57,701 bases of DNA from Pseudomonas capeferrum (GTDB lineage: Bacteria; Pseudomonadota; Gammaproteobacteria; Pseudomonadales; Pseudomonadaceae): the NCBI RefSeq assembly GCF_013523055.1, contig NZ_JAAMQM010000031.1, forward strand, positions 1 through 57,701, read 5' to 3'. A program made the translations under genes and the position numbers. Under the pieces are notes generated by a model, which saw only the letters and a list, made by a program, of their open reading frames with translations, did no database searches and was not told the origin of the DNA. Positions 25,189-34,487 of the stretch are shown piece by piece. The stretch's first letter is position 1; each line of letters opens with the position of its first letter.

Positions 25189-25659
25189 ATGCAAAGCATT
25201 GTTCTCCTGATGTGGCTTGCCTGGTGCACCGAGCAAGATATTCGCAAACGCCAGATCACCGACTCCCTTACCCTGGGCGTTGCCACCTGTGCCCTTGTCT
25301 GGTTGTTCGCCACGGGCAGGACGTGGATCGGCGCCGATGCCAGCGACGCCGGTTGGGCCTTGGCCATCGTCATGCTGCTGACCCTTCCCGGCTACATGCT
25401 CGGCCGCTTTGCCGCTGACGACGTCAAGCTGCTCGGTGCCCTGGCCTTGGCAACCAGCCATCAATACGTGCTCGGCACCTTCATCGGCGCCGGGGTCGCC
25501 GTGGTGTTCTGGCTACTGGGCAGGAAGCGGCTCTGGACGCTGCTCAACCCCAAGCTCAAGAAACGTCTGCAGCAAATGACCGAAGACCTGGGTGACAGGC
25601 AGCCGTTCGCACCGTATCTGTTGGTTGGTTTTCTGCTGACAGCCGTATGGATTGATTGA
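25189..25659 (+). CDS. A24-family prepilin peptidase, FppA/CpaA-like
   Basis: A 156-aa inner-membrane protein of the short prepilin peptidase (TadV/CpaA/FppA) type, lacking the N-methylating domain of PilD. Catalytic aspartates expected in this family fit D17 (CTEQDIRKRQI) and D77/D78. The second motif reads AADDVKLLG rather than the usual GxGDxKL, so activity is uncertain. Five to six hydrophobic segments are visible. The start ATG at 25189 has a weak AGGG. The next gene encodes a LuxR-type response regulator. In P. aeruginosa, fppA and pprB are adjacent within the tad/flp pilus locus, but here no other tad gene is seen. Confidence 0.78.
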   Translation: MQSIVLLMWLAWCTEQDIRKRQITDSLTLGVATCALVWLFATGRTWIGADASDAGWALAIVMLLTLPGYMLGRFAADDVKLLGALALATSHQYVLGTFIGAGVAVVFWLLGRKRLWTLLNPKLKKRLQQMTEDLGDRQPFAPYLLVGFLLTAVWID

Positions 25660-25776
25660 GCGCCCACGCGGTCGGATCAGGTATGCGCGTTAGGCACAAT
25701 CGCAAAATGCGACTACCGTACTGGCTGATGACGCCATCGGCACAAGAGCAAGGCCGCTCAAGACAGGGAGTTTGAA

Positions 25777-26553
25777 GTGAGCAAGACCGTCAGCGAGGTA
25801 AAGATACTGGTGGTCGACGATCAGCCAATGATCGTCGAAGCGTTATGCGAATTTCTCGGCAGCGAAGGCTATGACTGCCTCCCTGCCCATTCCTGCCACG
25901 AGGCGATCGAACATTTCGAGTTCGAGCCGGCCATCGGCCTGGTGTTATGCGACCTGCACATGCCCGATCAGGATGGCATCGAGCTGGTCTGCGCGCTGAA
26001 GCGGATAGCCGGCCAACAGCGCCTGTTCGAGGCAATCATGCTGACTGGCCGCGGTGAAGAGCAGGACATCATCCGCGCCCTGCGCGCAGGCTTTGCCGAT
26101 TACTTCCAGAAGCCGATGAACTTCACCGAACTGCTTGTGGGTATCCGGCGCCAGGAACACGCCCTGCTGGAACGACGCAGGAGTTTCCAGGAGCTTGGCG
26201 GCCTGAACCAGCGCCTGCAGCACCTTGCCGACTCGATCGACGGCCTCTACCAGGACCTGGAGAAGGCACGCGGTCTGGGCATGCACCGACGCGCCAGCGA
26301 TCGTCAAGAAGCCGCGAGCGAGCTGCCGGAGATTTTCGGCAAGCTTTCACCCCGTCAGCTGGAAGTCGCCAAGCTGGTCGGCAAAGGCAATACCAATTAC
26401 CAGATAGCCTGCGAACTGGGCATTACCGAGAATACCGTCAAGCTCTACGTGTCCCAGGTATTACGCCTCACCCACATGCACAACCGCACCCAGCTGGCGC
26501 TGGCGCTGACCCCGGGATCATCCCCGGTGAACCAGCGCTTCACCGCTCATTGA
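25777..26553 (+). CDS. LuxR-family response regulator, PprB-like
   Basis: A 258-aa two-component regulator. The receiver domain spans 8-125 with acidic pocket DD14-15, phosphorylated D59 (CDLHMP), Thr in MLTGRG near 88 and Lys in FQKPMN near 112. A linker follows, then a LuxR/NarL helix-turn-helix at about 190-250 (LSPRQLEVAKLVGKGNTNYQIACELGITE, split here). The GTG start at 25777 has CAGGGAG 6 nt before it. Pairing with a short prepilin peptidase suggests PprB, the regulator of Tad pili and adhesins in P. aeruginosa. No sensor kinase gene (PprA) is adjacent, so the partner is elsewhere. Identity as PprB is inference. Confidence 0.85.
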   Translation: MSKTVSEVKILVVDDQPMIVEALCEFLGSEGYDCLPAHSCHEAIEHFEFEPAIGLVLCDLHMPDQDGIELVCALKRIAGQQRLFEAIMLTGRGEEQDIIRALRAGFADYFQKPMNFTELLVGIRRQEHALLERRRSFQELGGLNQRLQHLADSIDGLYQDLEKARGLGMHRRASDRQEAASELPEIFGKLSPRQLEVAKLVGKGNTNYQIACELGITENTVKLYVSQVLRLTHMHNRTQLALALTPGSSPVNQRFTAH

Positions 26554-26601
26554 ACGAGGCCCGTAAAACGAACCGAAACAGTGCTCACCCGGGTTTCAGG
26601 C

Positions 26602-28962
26602 TCATGACCTCGGCTCGTTCACCTCGAACTCCACGCGAGCGGTCTCGCCGCTCTCATCCAGGACACTCACCTCCATGTGTCCGGCTTGCTCGAAGCGCAC
26701 TACCAGGCTTTCCTGAGCCATGGTCTGGCCGATCGGCTGACCATTGAGGAACCACCAGCGCTGGCCGCCCCCGCCCAGGCCAGAGACCTTGACCTGCAAA
26801 GGCTCGCTGCTGGTGGCCGGACGTCTGAGCCGATCGCCGGGGCGCACGCCCACGATGGAGAGCGGCGGTGCGGTGGCAGACAACGGCGGCGCGCAGGCGG
26901 GGTCGGCCGCCGGAAGGCGCGCGGCGCGATGCTCGATGCGTGGCAACCAGGGTTCCAGAGGCGCCGGCCAGAGCGCTACCTCGCGCGCCATGGCACCTGG
27001 GCAGCCAGCGTCGACCCGCAGGCCCACCTGATTCACCCAGACCCGCTCGCGCAACCCCAGCCCCAAGGGCTGGTCCGCTGCCTGCAAGGTCGGTGGCGTG
27101 GTGCCGTCCAGCGTCCAGGCAAAGCGTTGCCGACGGCAGTTCGGATCCTGACGCTGCATGGGCTGGCCAAGCGGCCAGCAGATCGCGGCGACCCCGACAG
27201 TGGCCGGCACCCTCGCCACGGGCTGGACGATCCCACGCTGGCTGTCACGGTTGCTCAACAGGTCATGCACCTGCAGCATCAAGGGTGCCGCCGAAGCGAG
27301 GCCGAACTGCCCTGCCACCGGCGTCCCGTCGGGACGGCCGATCCACACGCCGATCAGATAGCGCGGCCCGACGCCAATCGACCAGGCATCACGGAAACCA
27401 TAGCTGGTGCCTGTTTTCCAGGCCAATTGCGGGCGCTGCACCAGTTCGGCACGCGGGTCCCGATCCGGGCGCGCCTGACCGCTGAGTATCCGGCGAATGA
27501 TCCAGGCCGAACCTGGCGACAATAGCCGATGCTCGATCAACGCATCCTGCGGCTGCAGGCGGATCCGCGCACCTTGCCCGTCACGAGCCAGGGCGGCATA
27601 GCCGCCAACCAGATCCTCGAGACGGCTGCCCGCCCCGCCAAGGATCAGCGACAGGTTGGGTTCGGCCAGCGGCGGCAACGTCAGCGGCACGCCCCCCATG
27701 CGCATCCGCGCGGCAAAGCGTTTGGGGCCGTAAGCTTCAAGCAGTTGCACCGCAGGCAGGTTCAACGACAGGGCCAAGGCAGCGCTGGCCGATACCGGGC
27801 CGCTGAAGCCCATCGAGAAGTTGCCTGGCCGGTAGTCGCCGTAACGCCGAGGTACGTCCTGCAGCAGGGATTCGGAATGGATCAAGCCGTCGTCCAGCGC
27901 CATGCCATAGAGGAATGGCTTGAGTGTCGATCCAGGCGAGCGCAAGGCTTGGATCATGTCCACATGGCCGAAGCGACGTGTATCGCTTAGGTCGATGGAG
28001 CCCAGGTACGCACGCACGGCCATGGTCTGTGCCTCGACCACCAGGATCGCGGCGGAGGTGCGTTCCGGCAGGCGCGCGCGCCACCCCAGCAGCAGGTCCT
28101 CGAGACGCCGTTGCAAGGCGGCGTCGAGGGTGGTGCGAATCAGCGGCGAGCTGTTGGCGCTGTTCAGTCGTCTGGCCAGCAACGGAGCCAATGCCGGTTC
28201 CTGGCGCGGTGCCAGCAGCAAAGGTTCTTCGCGCGCTTCGCCGACCCGCTGGGCCGACCACACCTGATACTCGGCCAAGCGCTGCAGAACCTTGTCACGA
28301 GCTTGTTGCGCGCGCTCGGGATGGCGGTCGGGGCGCAGGCGGCTCGGTGCCTGGGGCAATACCGCCAGCAACGCGGCTTCGGCCGGTGTCAGGTGCTGGG
28401 GCGATTTGCCCAGGTAGGCCCAACTGGCGGCAGCCACACCCTGAAGCGTGCCGCCAAAGGGCGCGCGATTGAGGTACAGCTCGAGAATCTCGGACTTGGA
28501 CAGGTGCCATTCGAGTTGCAACGTGCGCCACACTTGACGCAACTTGCCCGGCAGCGTTCGCTCATGAGGGTCCAGCAGGCGCGCGACCTGCATCGACAGG
28601 GTGCTGCCGCCGGACACCACGCGACCGCCACGCACGTTCAGCCACACCGCCCGCATCAAGGCCAATGGGTTGATCCCGGGGTGCCGATAGAACCAACGGT
28701 CTTCGTAGGTGAGCAAGGCCTGCAGATACAGCGGCGATACGTCTTGCGAACCGACCGGATAGCGCCAGACACCCTCGGCGTCGGCGAAACGCCACAACGG
28801 CGTGCCATCTTCGGCCAGAACCACGCGTGCCAGGTCATCGGCGGGCAGTGGCAGCGGCCACAGTCGATCGGCCAGCCAGAGCAGGCCGCAGACCACCAGA
28901 CAGCCGATCAGCAGCCCCGGCAGAAGCCTGCCGCGAATGCCGCGACGAACTAAGCTGAGCAT
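26602..28962 (-). CDS. pbpC: penicillin-binding protein 1C
   Basis: A 786-aa bifunctional peptidoglycan synthase anchored by one N-terminal membrane helix (about 12-32). The glycosyltransferase 51 domain contains the catalytic E87 in TYEDRWFYRHPG. The transpeptidase domain has S345 in SPGSTLKP, the SLN motif (SLNLPAVQ) and KTG in WKTGTSYGF. A C-terminal BiPBP_C domain, specific to PBP1C, follows (about 700-786). The ATG at 28962 is chosen over the upstream open frame to 29007, since the membrane segment follows at normal distance. It lies downstream of the alpha-2-macroglobulin gene on the same strand; the two families are functionally linked in many Proteobacteria. Confidence 0.94.
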   Translation of the reverse strand: MLSLVRRGIRGRLLPGLLIGCLVVCGLLWLADRLWPLPLPADDLARVVLAEDGTPLWRFADAEGVWRYPVGSQDVSPLYLQALLTYEDRWFYRHPGINPLALMRAVWLNVRGGRVVSGGSTLSMQVARLLDPHERTLPGKLRQVWRTLQLEWHLSKSEILELYLNRAPFGGTLQGVAAASWAYLGKSPQHLTPAEAALLAVLPQAPSRLRPDRHPERAQQARDKVLQRLAEYQVWSAQRVGEAREEPLLLAPRQEPALAPLLARRLNSANSSPLIRTTLDAALQRRLEDLLLGWRARLPERTSAAILVVEAQTMAVRAYLGSIDLSDTRRFGHVDMIQALRSPGSTLKPFLYGMALDDGLIHSESLLQDVPRRYGDYRPGNFSMGFSGPVSASAALALSLNLPAVQLLEAYGPKRFAARMRMGGVPLTLPPLAEPNLSLILGGAGSRLEDLVGGYAALARDGQGARIRLQPQDALIEHRLLSPGSAWIIRRILSGQARPDRDPRAELVQRPQLAWKTGTSYGFRDAWSIGVGPRYLIGVWIGRPDGTPVAGQFGLASAAPLMLQVHDLLSNRDSQRGIVQPVARVPATVGVAAICWPLGQPMQRQDPNCRRQRFAWTLDGTTPPTLQAADQPLGLGLRERVWVNQVGLRVDAGCPGAMAREVALWPAPLEPWLPRIEHRAARLPAADPACAPPLSATAPPLSIVGVRPGDRLRRPATSSEPLQVKVSGLGGGGQRWWFLNGQPIGQTMAQESLVVRFEQAGHMEVSVLDESGETARVEFEVNEPRS

Positions 28963-29054
28963 CGGGACACCCGGATCCGGGAACCGACCTGGCCAGGTGA
29001 TGGCCAAAGCCTTGGAAACGGCACCACCGCCGATTCGAACATCAGGAAGCGATT

Positions 29055-29348
29055 ATGCATGTAGAAGGGTTTTTCGAGTGGCTGGGCCAGGCACTGGGTT
29101 CATTGATCCGCGTCATCGTCGATGCCCTGAGCGGCGTGTTCAACTGGTTGGCGAGCGCCGGCGCCAACTTCATCGACGGCCTGGCGCGCACGTTGGGCAT
29201 GGATACCTCACTGGTCAGCATCCTGGCCTTGATCGTCGGCCTGCTATTGCTGTTCTCGGCGGTTCGCGCCTTCATGAGCGCATCGATCATCATGGGGATC
29301 ATCTGGGCGCTTCTGGGCCTGTGGGTCTTGAGCTGGGTGGTTCATTGA
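29055..29348 (+). CDS. small two-helix membrane protein between A2M and pbpC
   Basis: A 97-aa protein with an amphipathic N-terminal half (FFEWLGQALGSLIRVIVDAL) and two hydrophobic helices (about 52-68 and 73-95, IIMGIIWALLGLWVLSWVV). AGGAAG lies 6 nt before the ATG. It is on the plus strand, diverging from pbpC by 92 nt and converging on the alpha-2-macroglobulin gene by 89 nt. I do not recognise a characterised family. It is an inner-membrane protein by composition. A link to the PBP1C/A2M pair rests on position only. Confidence 0.75.
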   Translation: MHVEGFFEWLGQALGSLIRVIVDALSGVFNWLASAGANFIDGLARTLGMDTSLVSILALIVGLLLLFSAVRAFMSASIIMGIIWALLGLWVLSWVVH

Positions 29349-29437
29349 CAGCCGAGGCAGGTGCTCGCGCAGGCGCCGGGCCCGCCCGTCACCCGTGGCA
29401 GGCCACCTGCCAGGCTCGATGAATCCTTACTCGTCGT

Positions 29438-32400
29438 TCACCTGGCCTTGACTACCAATTCCTCCTGGCTCTCCCCCACCGCCTGCAGATTCGGCCGATA
29501 CATCGATTCCACCTGGGGCGGTGGCACACGGTAGGTGCCAGGTGTCACGGCACGGGCCAGGTAGAGCAGGTGAGTGGTGCCGTAGCTGTCCAGCTTGAGA
29601 GCCGCCACGTAGCGGTCGTCACGGAACTCCTGATGCAGCACATTGGCGTTCTGCATCGATTCGCGCCATTGCTTCACCGCGCTGCTGGCGTTATCCAGGC
29701 TGGCGGCGCTCTGCGCCAGGTTCTGGTTCTCCAGCTCGAGACCGGCGGGCAGCAGATCGACCACCAGGGCATCCGGGACCAGGCTCTTCGCCTTGAGCGC
29801 CAGGTGCACCAGCACCAGGTCGCCGCTGTGCAGGTTGCGCAGGTCCAACGGTTCGCCATCGAGACCAAGGAAGTCGCGGCGGATTTCCATGCCGTTGCTG
29901 GTCGGCGCCGGTGCATGACGTGGATAGCCGGAGAGCGTCAGCTGTTGGTACAGCGTAACGTCGGACTGGTTCTGTACGGACAGCGGTGAAGCCAGCAGCG
30001 GGCCATCGAGCATCAGGCCGGATTCGCCATCGCTCAGCTCGCGGACTTCGCCAGCACTGTCCAGGCGTGCCTGCCAGGTGCCTTCCGGCTTGCCGAGCAA
30101 GCCGCGGCCCGCCAGGAACAGCGCGTTACGCTCCTGGGTCGAGAGCCACTGATTACCCGCCAGTCGATCGGACAGATCGAACAGACGCTGATCGACCTGG
30201 GCGCTGGCCAGACCGTTTTCCTGCAGCAATGCCAGAATCAACGCCTGGTCGCGCAGGGCGCTGCCGTAGTCGGCCATCCAGCCTTCGCCACGGCCGATCC
30301 CCAGGCCGGCCTGCAGTGCCTGCTGGGCCCGCGGCTTGTCGCCCATCTTGTCCAATGCTACCGCCAGCTGTACCAGAGGCAGACCGGATCGAACGTCGCT
30401 ACGGCGCTCGAACAAGCCACGCAGGGCACCCAGCGGAGCCTGTTGACTGCGCGACAGCACCAGCGCCGCATAGGCCTGTACGGCAAAGCGGGTGTGGTCG
30501 AGGTTCTCGCTGTAATCGGCTTCGATCAGGTTGCGCTCCTGCAGGTAGCGCAGCAGACGTTCGTTGGCCTTCTTCAAGACTTCGGCCGGCACGCCATACC
30601 CCTGGTCGCGAGCGCGCAGCAGGAAATCGGTGACATAAGCCGTCAGCCAGTACTCCTCTTCTCCGTCCGAGCTCCACAGACCGAAGCTGCCGTTGTAGCG
30701 CTGCATGCCGAGCAGATGCTCGATGCCCATTTCGATCTTGCGCTTGCGCACTTCGTCCGGTTCGCCCTTGATGCCAAGACGCTTGAGGCTCGCGGCATCG
30801 GCATACAGGGAGGGGTAGAGTCCACTGGTGGTCTGTTCGAGACAGCCGTAAGGGTATGCCTCCAACGCACGGATCTGTTCGGCCAGGTTCAGCGGAGGAC
30901 GGCTCGACAAGGCCAGGCTGGCCTCCAGGCCGGCCGGCTCGAACTCGGCCAGATCGTTCTCCGGCAGGCTCCAGGGCTGATCGTTCAGGGCTACCCTGTA
31001 ATGCTTGAGCATTGCCGGGTAGGCCGGGCGTACGCCCAAGGTCCACTCACGCTCGAACGGGCCCGCCTTCTCTCCCGGTAGCCGCAAGCCATCGATACGC
31101 ACGCGCACCTTGCCCTGGCCGAGGCCACCTTGTGCCTGTACCGGGATCATCACGGTCGTGCGTTGGCCCTCGGCCAGACTTACCGTCTGCTGGCTCGGCA
31201 TGTCCACCTGCAGCTGGCCTTCGGCGGTGGCCTGCAAGGTCAGTTGCTGCGCGGTGCCGGACAGATTGGCCAGGTCCAAGGCCAGCCGCGTACGGTCACC
31301 TCCGGCCAGGAAACGCGGTGCCGACAGCTCGGCGATCAATGGCGCGGCGACCACCGTCTTGGCTTCAGCCATGCCGAAGTGGTCATCGCTCCAGGCCTGA
31401 GCCATCAGCCGCAGTTCACCGTTGAAGTCAGGGATCTCGACGATTGCCTGACCTTCTCCCTTTTCGTCCAGAGTGACGGGCAGGCTCTGCCGGGCGACGA
31501 TGGTCACCGTGGTATTGGGGCGCTTGCCGCCCTTGGCCATGGCCGCATCGCCACCGAAGGCCAGGCTGGCCAGACGACCCTGCCCCGCTTCGATCAGCTG
31601 CCCATAGATATCCAGCTGGTCGACACCGTAGGCCTTGCGTCCGAACAAGCCGGCGAATGGATCGGGCGTCTTGAAATCGGTGATATTGAGGATGCCGACA
31701 TCAACCGCCGAAAGCAGCACATGCACCTGTTTCGGCACGCCGCCATCGGCATTGGCCGCCTTGATCTTCACCGTCAGCGGCTGTTTGGGACGCATCTTTT
31801 CCGGCGCCTGCAGGCTCAGCCCAAGCTTGCGCTCGGCACGTTGCAGTGGCAGGTGGAGCACGCCAACAGCGCGCTTGGGCGTGGCATTGACCTTGCGCTC
31901 CCCTGGACGAATCACCAGCGCGCTGATGTACAAGTCATGTCGCGCCCATTGCTTGTCCAGTTGCACCTCGAAGGTCTTGCCTTCGGCAGGCACGTCGATT
32001 TCCTGCCACCAAAGCGGACCGTCACTGGATTCGACCATCAGGTATCCATTGCCGGCCGCTGGTGGCGTCACCGTCACCTTGGCGGTGGCACCGTCCGCGT
32101 AGGCGGGCTTGTCCAGCGCCAATTTGACCTGGTCAGGACGCACCGCTCCGCCTTCGGCATTGTCCTGGGTTCGGTAACCGGCCCAGAAGCGCTCGCTGCT
32201 GACCAGCCCGGTTTCGGGATCCTCGACCTCCACGCGGTATGGTCCCCACTCCACCGGGAAGCTGAGCTTGGCGGTAGCGCCCGCCTTGAGATCAACGGTT
32301 TCCTCGCTCTGGGTGAGGAATTTCTCGTTGAAGTTGTAGGACCAGCCATCGCTCTCCGAGTAGTTCCAGTAATAGTCGCGACGCTCGCGGATCAGCCGCA

Positions 32401-34339
32401 CTTTCAGGCTGTCGACAGCGAGCTTGTGCCCTTCGCGGTCGGCGACCAGCACTTCGAATTCGACCGGCGCATCGCCGTCGGTTTCTTCTCCGTCGAACAG
32501 GCCCCGCAAACCCGGCAAGCGCTCGGCCGGCCAGATGGGCTGCTCCAGGCGACGCGTGATGGGCCGACCGCCGGACTCCTGAAGACTGGCCTGCACGGTC
32601 AGTTGCAGCGGCGAGCGCGCTTCGTTCCAGCGGCTCTCGATGTCCAGCGTGGCCTTGCCTCGAGCGTCCAGGGTGAGCTCCTCGAGCTCCAGGTCCTGGG
32701 TCAGTTCGGTTTCGGTCACCGAGCCGAATTGATAGCCCGGCAGCGCAGGTACCGCCTCGCGCAACGGGCGAAGATAGGCCTGGCCGCTCAGGCGATTGCC
32801 AGCCGCGGGAGCCCCATAGAGATAGCGACCGTTGACCTCGATACGCGCGGCCTGCTCGGGTCCCAGTGGCGTGCTGCTGCCTTTGAGTTCGAGGGCCAGG
32901 CGTTCGGGCAGGAAGTCTTCGACGAGAAATTCGTGGACCTGCTTGCGCCCGCCGCCCAGGTCGAAGAGCAACTGCCAGCGACCGGTCGGCGCTTCGCTGG
33001 CCAGTTGCAACTGGTACTGGTAGAGGCCATTGGTCCCGGCTTCCCAGACGAAGGTGCGGCTGACCTGCTCATCCGGGCGGCGCACTTCGACCGTCACCGG
33101 CTGGGCCTTGACCGGCTTGCCGTCCTGATCGCGCAACAGGCCATTGAGCAAGACCGTCTCGCCAGGCCGGTAGAGATCGCGCGGGCCGAACACGAAGAAC
33201 TGCAATGGATTGGCCTGGGCACCGGTGATATCGAACTCGGCCAGATCGAGCGCTGCCGTGTTAAGGCGCAACAGCGTGGTATTCACGCCCTGAGTGGCGA
33301 TAAGCGTGTCGGCCTTGGGCGGCATCGGCAACTGCGCGTGCCCGGCGCTGTCGGTCTTGCCTTGGGCCAGGAGCTTGCCCTTGTCATCGTGCAGTTCCAG
33401 GGTCACGCCATCGAGCGCCTTGCCGCCTTCGAGGGCCTGGGCGAAGACGTCCAGACGGTCACGGTAGCGATGGGCGGAAACGCCGATATCGCTCAGGGTG
33501 AACAGGGTTGCAGGTTGCGAGTAGTCGTAGGTGCCCGAAGCCCGCATTACCGCCAGGTACACCCCAGCTTCCTGCAGCGGTTTTATCCCGGCGATCGGCA
33601 GCAATACGGTCTCGCGGGTGTTGCGCGCCGGATCGAGGTTGAAGCGGCCACTGTAGACCAGTTCGGCCATGTCCAGGGTTTCCTTGGACTGGTAGGCGTA
33701 CAGACTGCTGTTGCGTCCCCAATTGACCAGGAAGGCGGAAAGCATTTCCGGCTTGATGCGGAAAAACTCCACATCCACCTTGTCGACGTTCAGGGCAATC
33801 ACCGGCAGGCCTTCGGCCAGACGTGTGGGCAGCAGCGAGCCGCGACTGGCGAAGCCCACGGTCGGCTGCATGTCGCGGGTCTCCAGGCGGCTTACCGACT
33901 CGCTGGCCAGGCGTTTGCCGTTGACCGCCAGCAAGCCGGCCTCCACGGTCAGGACCAGCTTGCGCTGAGGGTCGAGGTGGCGCAGGCGCAGTTCCATCTG
34001 GTTATCGGAGAGTTCCCAGGCGCCGTCGAGCTTGCCCTTGACCGTGTCGACCAGGTGTACCTTGGCGGCAAAGTCCTGATCGGCGTGGAGCGGCGCCGAG
34101 AAGCTGACCGACAGGGTGCTCGCACCGTCGAGCTGAACCTCCGAGACATCCAGCACGTTCAGCTCGCGGTCGGCGTATCGCTTGGCCAGGACCGCCGGAT
34201 CTTCGCGCGCGGGCGTACCGGCTTGCGCCGGAGCGGAAGCGGCAGGCTTTTCGGCAGGCGCAGGTTTATCCGAGGAGGAAGAATCACAGGCGCTGAGCAG
34301 GGCCAGGGCGCAGGCCAGCAACAATCCTTTGTCGAGCAT
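29438..34339 (-). CDS. bacterial alpha-2-macroglobulin lipoprotein (ECAM/YfhM-like)
   Basis: A 1633-aa protein of the bacterial alpha-2-macroglobulin family, thought to trap periplasmic proteases and defend the wall when the envelope is breached. The lipobox LSAC ends at Cys18 and Asp at +2 predicts retention on the inner membrane, as in E. coli YfhM. The thioester is intact: C1166 in YGCLEQ. MG-type beta domains fill 40-1100, with bait and A2M regions, then the alpha/alpha toroid after the thioester. The ATG at 34339 is chosen because it gives the signal peptide; the longer open frame to 34606 runs into the dinF promoter region. pbpC is downstream on the same strand, a pairing known in many bacteria. 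Confidence 0.93.
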   Translation of the reverse strand: MLDKGLLLACALALLSACDSSSSDKPAPAEKPAASAPAQAGTPAREDPAVLAKRYADRELNVLDVSEVQLDGASTLSVSFSAPLHADQDFAAKVHLVDTVKGKLDGAWELSDNQMELRLRHLDPQRKLVLTVEAGLLAVNGKRLASESVSRLETRDMQPTVGFASRGSLLPTRLAEGLPVIALNVDKVDVEFFRIKPEMLSAFLVNWGRNSSLYAYQSKETLDMAELVYSGRFNLDPARNTRETVLLPIAGIKPLQEAGVYLAVMRASGTYDYSQPATLFTLSDIGVSAHRYRDRLDVFAQALEGGKALDGVTLELHDDKGKLLAQGKTDSAGHAQLPMPPKADTLIATQGVNTTLLRLNTAALDLAEFDITGAQANPLQFFVFGPRDLYRPGETVLLNGLLRDQDGKPVKAQPVTVEVRRPDEQVSRTFVWEAGTNGLYQYQLQLASEAPTGRWQLLFDLGGGRKQVHEFLVEDFLPERLALELKGSSTPLGPEQAARIEVNGRYLYGAPAAGNRLSGQAYLRPLREAVPALPGYQFGSVTETELTQDLELEELTLDARGKATLDIESRWNEARSPLQLTVQASLQESGGRPITRRLEQPIWPAERLPGLRGLFDGEETDGDAPVEFEVLVADREGHKLAVDSLKVRLIRERRDYYWNYSESDGWSYNFNEKFLTQSEETVDLKAGATAKLSFPVEWGPYRVEVEDPETGLVSSERFWAGYRTQDNAEGGAVRPDQVKLALDKPAYADGATAKVTVTPPAAGNGYLMVESSDGPLWWQEIDVPAEGKTFEVQLDKQWARHDLYISALVIRPGERKVNATPKRAVGVLHLPLQRAERKLGLSLQAPEKMRPKQPLTVKIKAANADGGVPKQVHVLLSAVDVGILNITDFKTPDPFAGLFGRKAYGVDQLDIYGQLIEAGQGRLASLAFGGDAAMAKGGKRPNTTVTIVARQSLPVTLDEKGEGQAIVEIPDFNGELRLMAQAWSDDHFGMAEAKTVVAAPLIAELSAPRFLAGGDRTRLALDLANLSGTAQQLTLQATAEGQLQVDMPSQQTVSLAEGQRTTVMIPVQAQGGLGQGKVRVRIDGLRLPGEKAGPFEREWTLGVRPAYPAMLKHYRVALNDQPWSLPENDLAEFEPAGLEASLALSSRPPLNLAEQIRALEAYPYGCLEQTTSGLYPSLYADAASLKRLGIKGEPDEVRKRKIEMGIEHLLGMQRYNGSFGLWSSDGEEEYWLTAYVTDFLLRARDQGYGVPAEVLKKANERLLRYLQERNLIEADYSENLDHTRFAVQAYAALVLSRSQQAPLGALRGLFERRSDVRSGLPLVQLAVALDKMGDKPRAQQALQAGLGIGRGEGWMADYGSALRDQALILALLQENGLASAQVDQRLFDLSDRLAGNQWLSTQERNALFLAGRGLLGKPEGTWQARLDSAGEVRELSDGESGLMLDGPLLASPLSVQNQSDVTLYQQLTLSGYPRHAPAPTSNGMEIRRDFLGLDGEPLDLRNLHSGDLVLVHLALKAKSLVPDALVVDLLPAGLELENQNLAQSAASLDNASSAVKQWRESMQNANVLHQEFRDDRYVAALKLDSYGTTHLLYLARAVTPGTYRVPPPQVESMYRPNLQAVGESQEELVVKAR

Positions 34340-34487
34340 GGAGAGGGAACTCTTTGGCAGGGTGTTCGTAAGGGCAGCAACTATAGCGCAACCGTGGATG
34401 GACCACGTGGAAGGCGCCGCGAGTGTGACCGTTTTCGCACGGTCTGGTGCCTTGGCCGCTACAATGCGCGCCTGACCAGGAGCCCGC

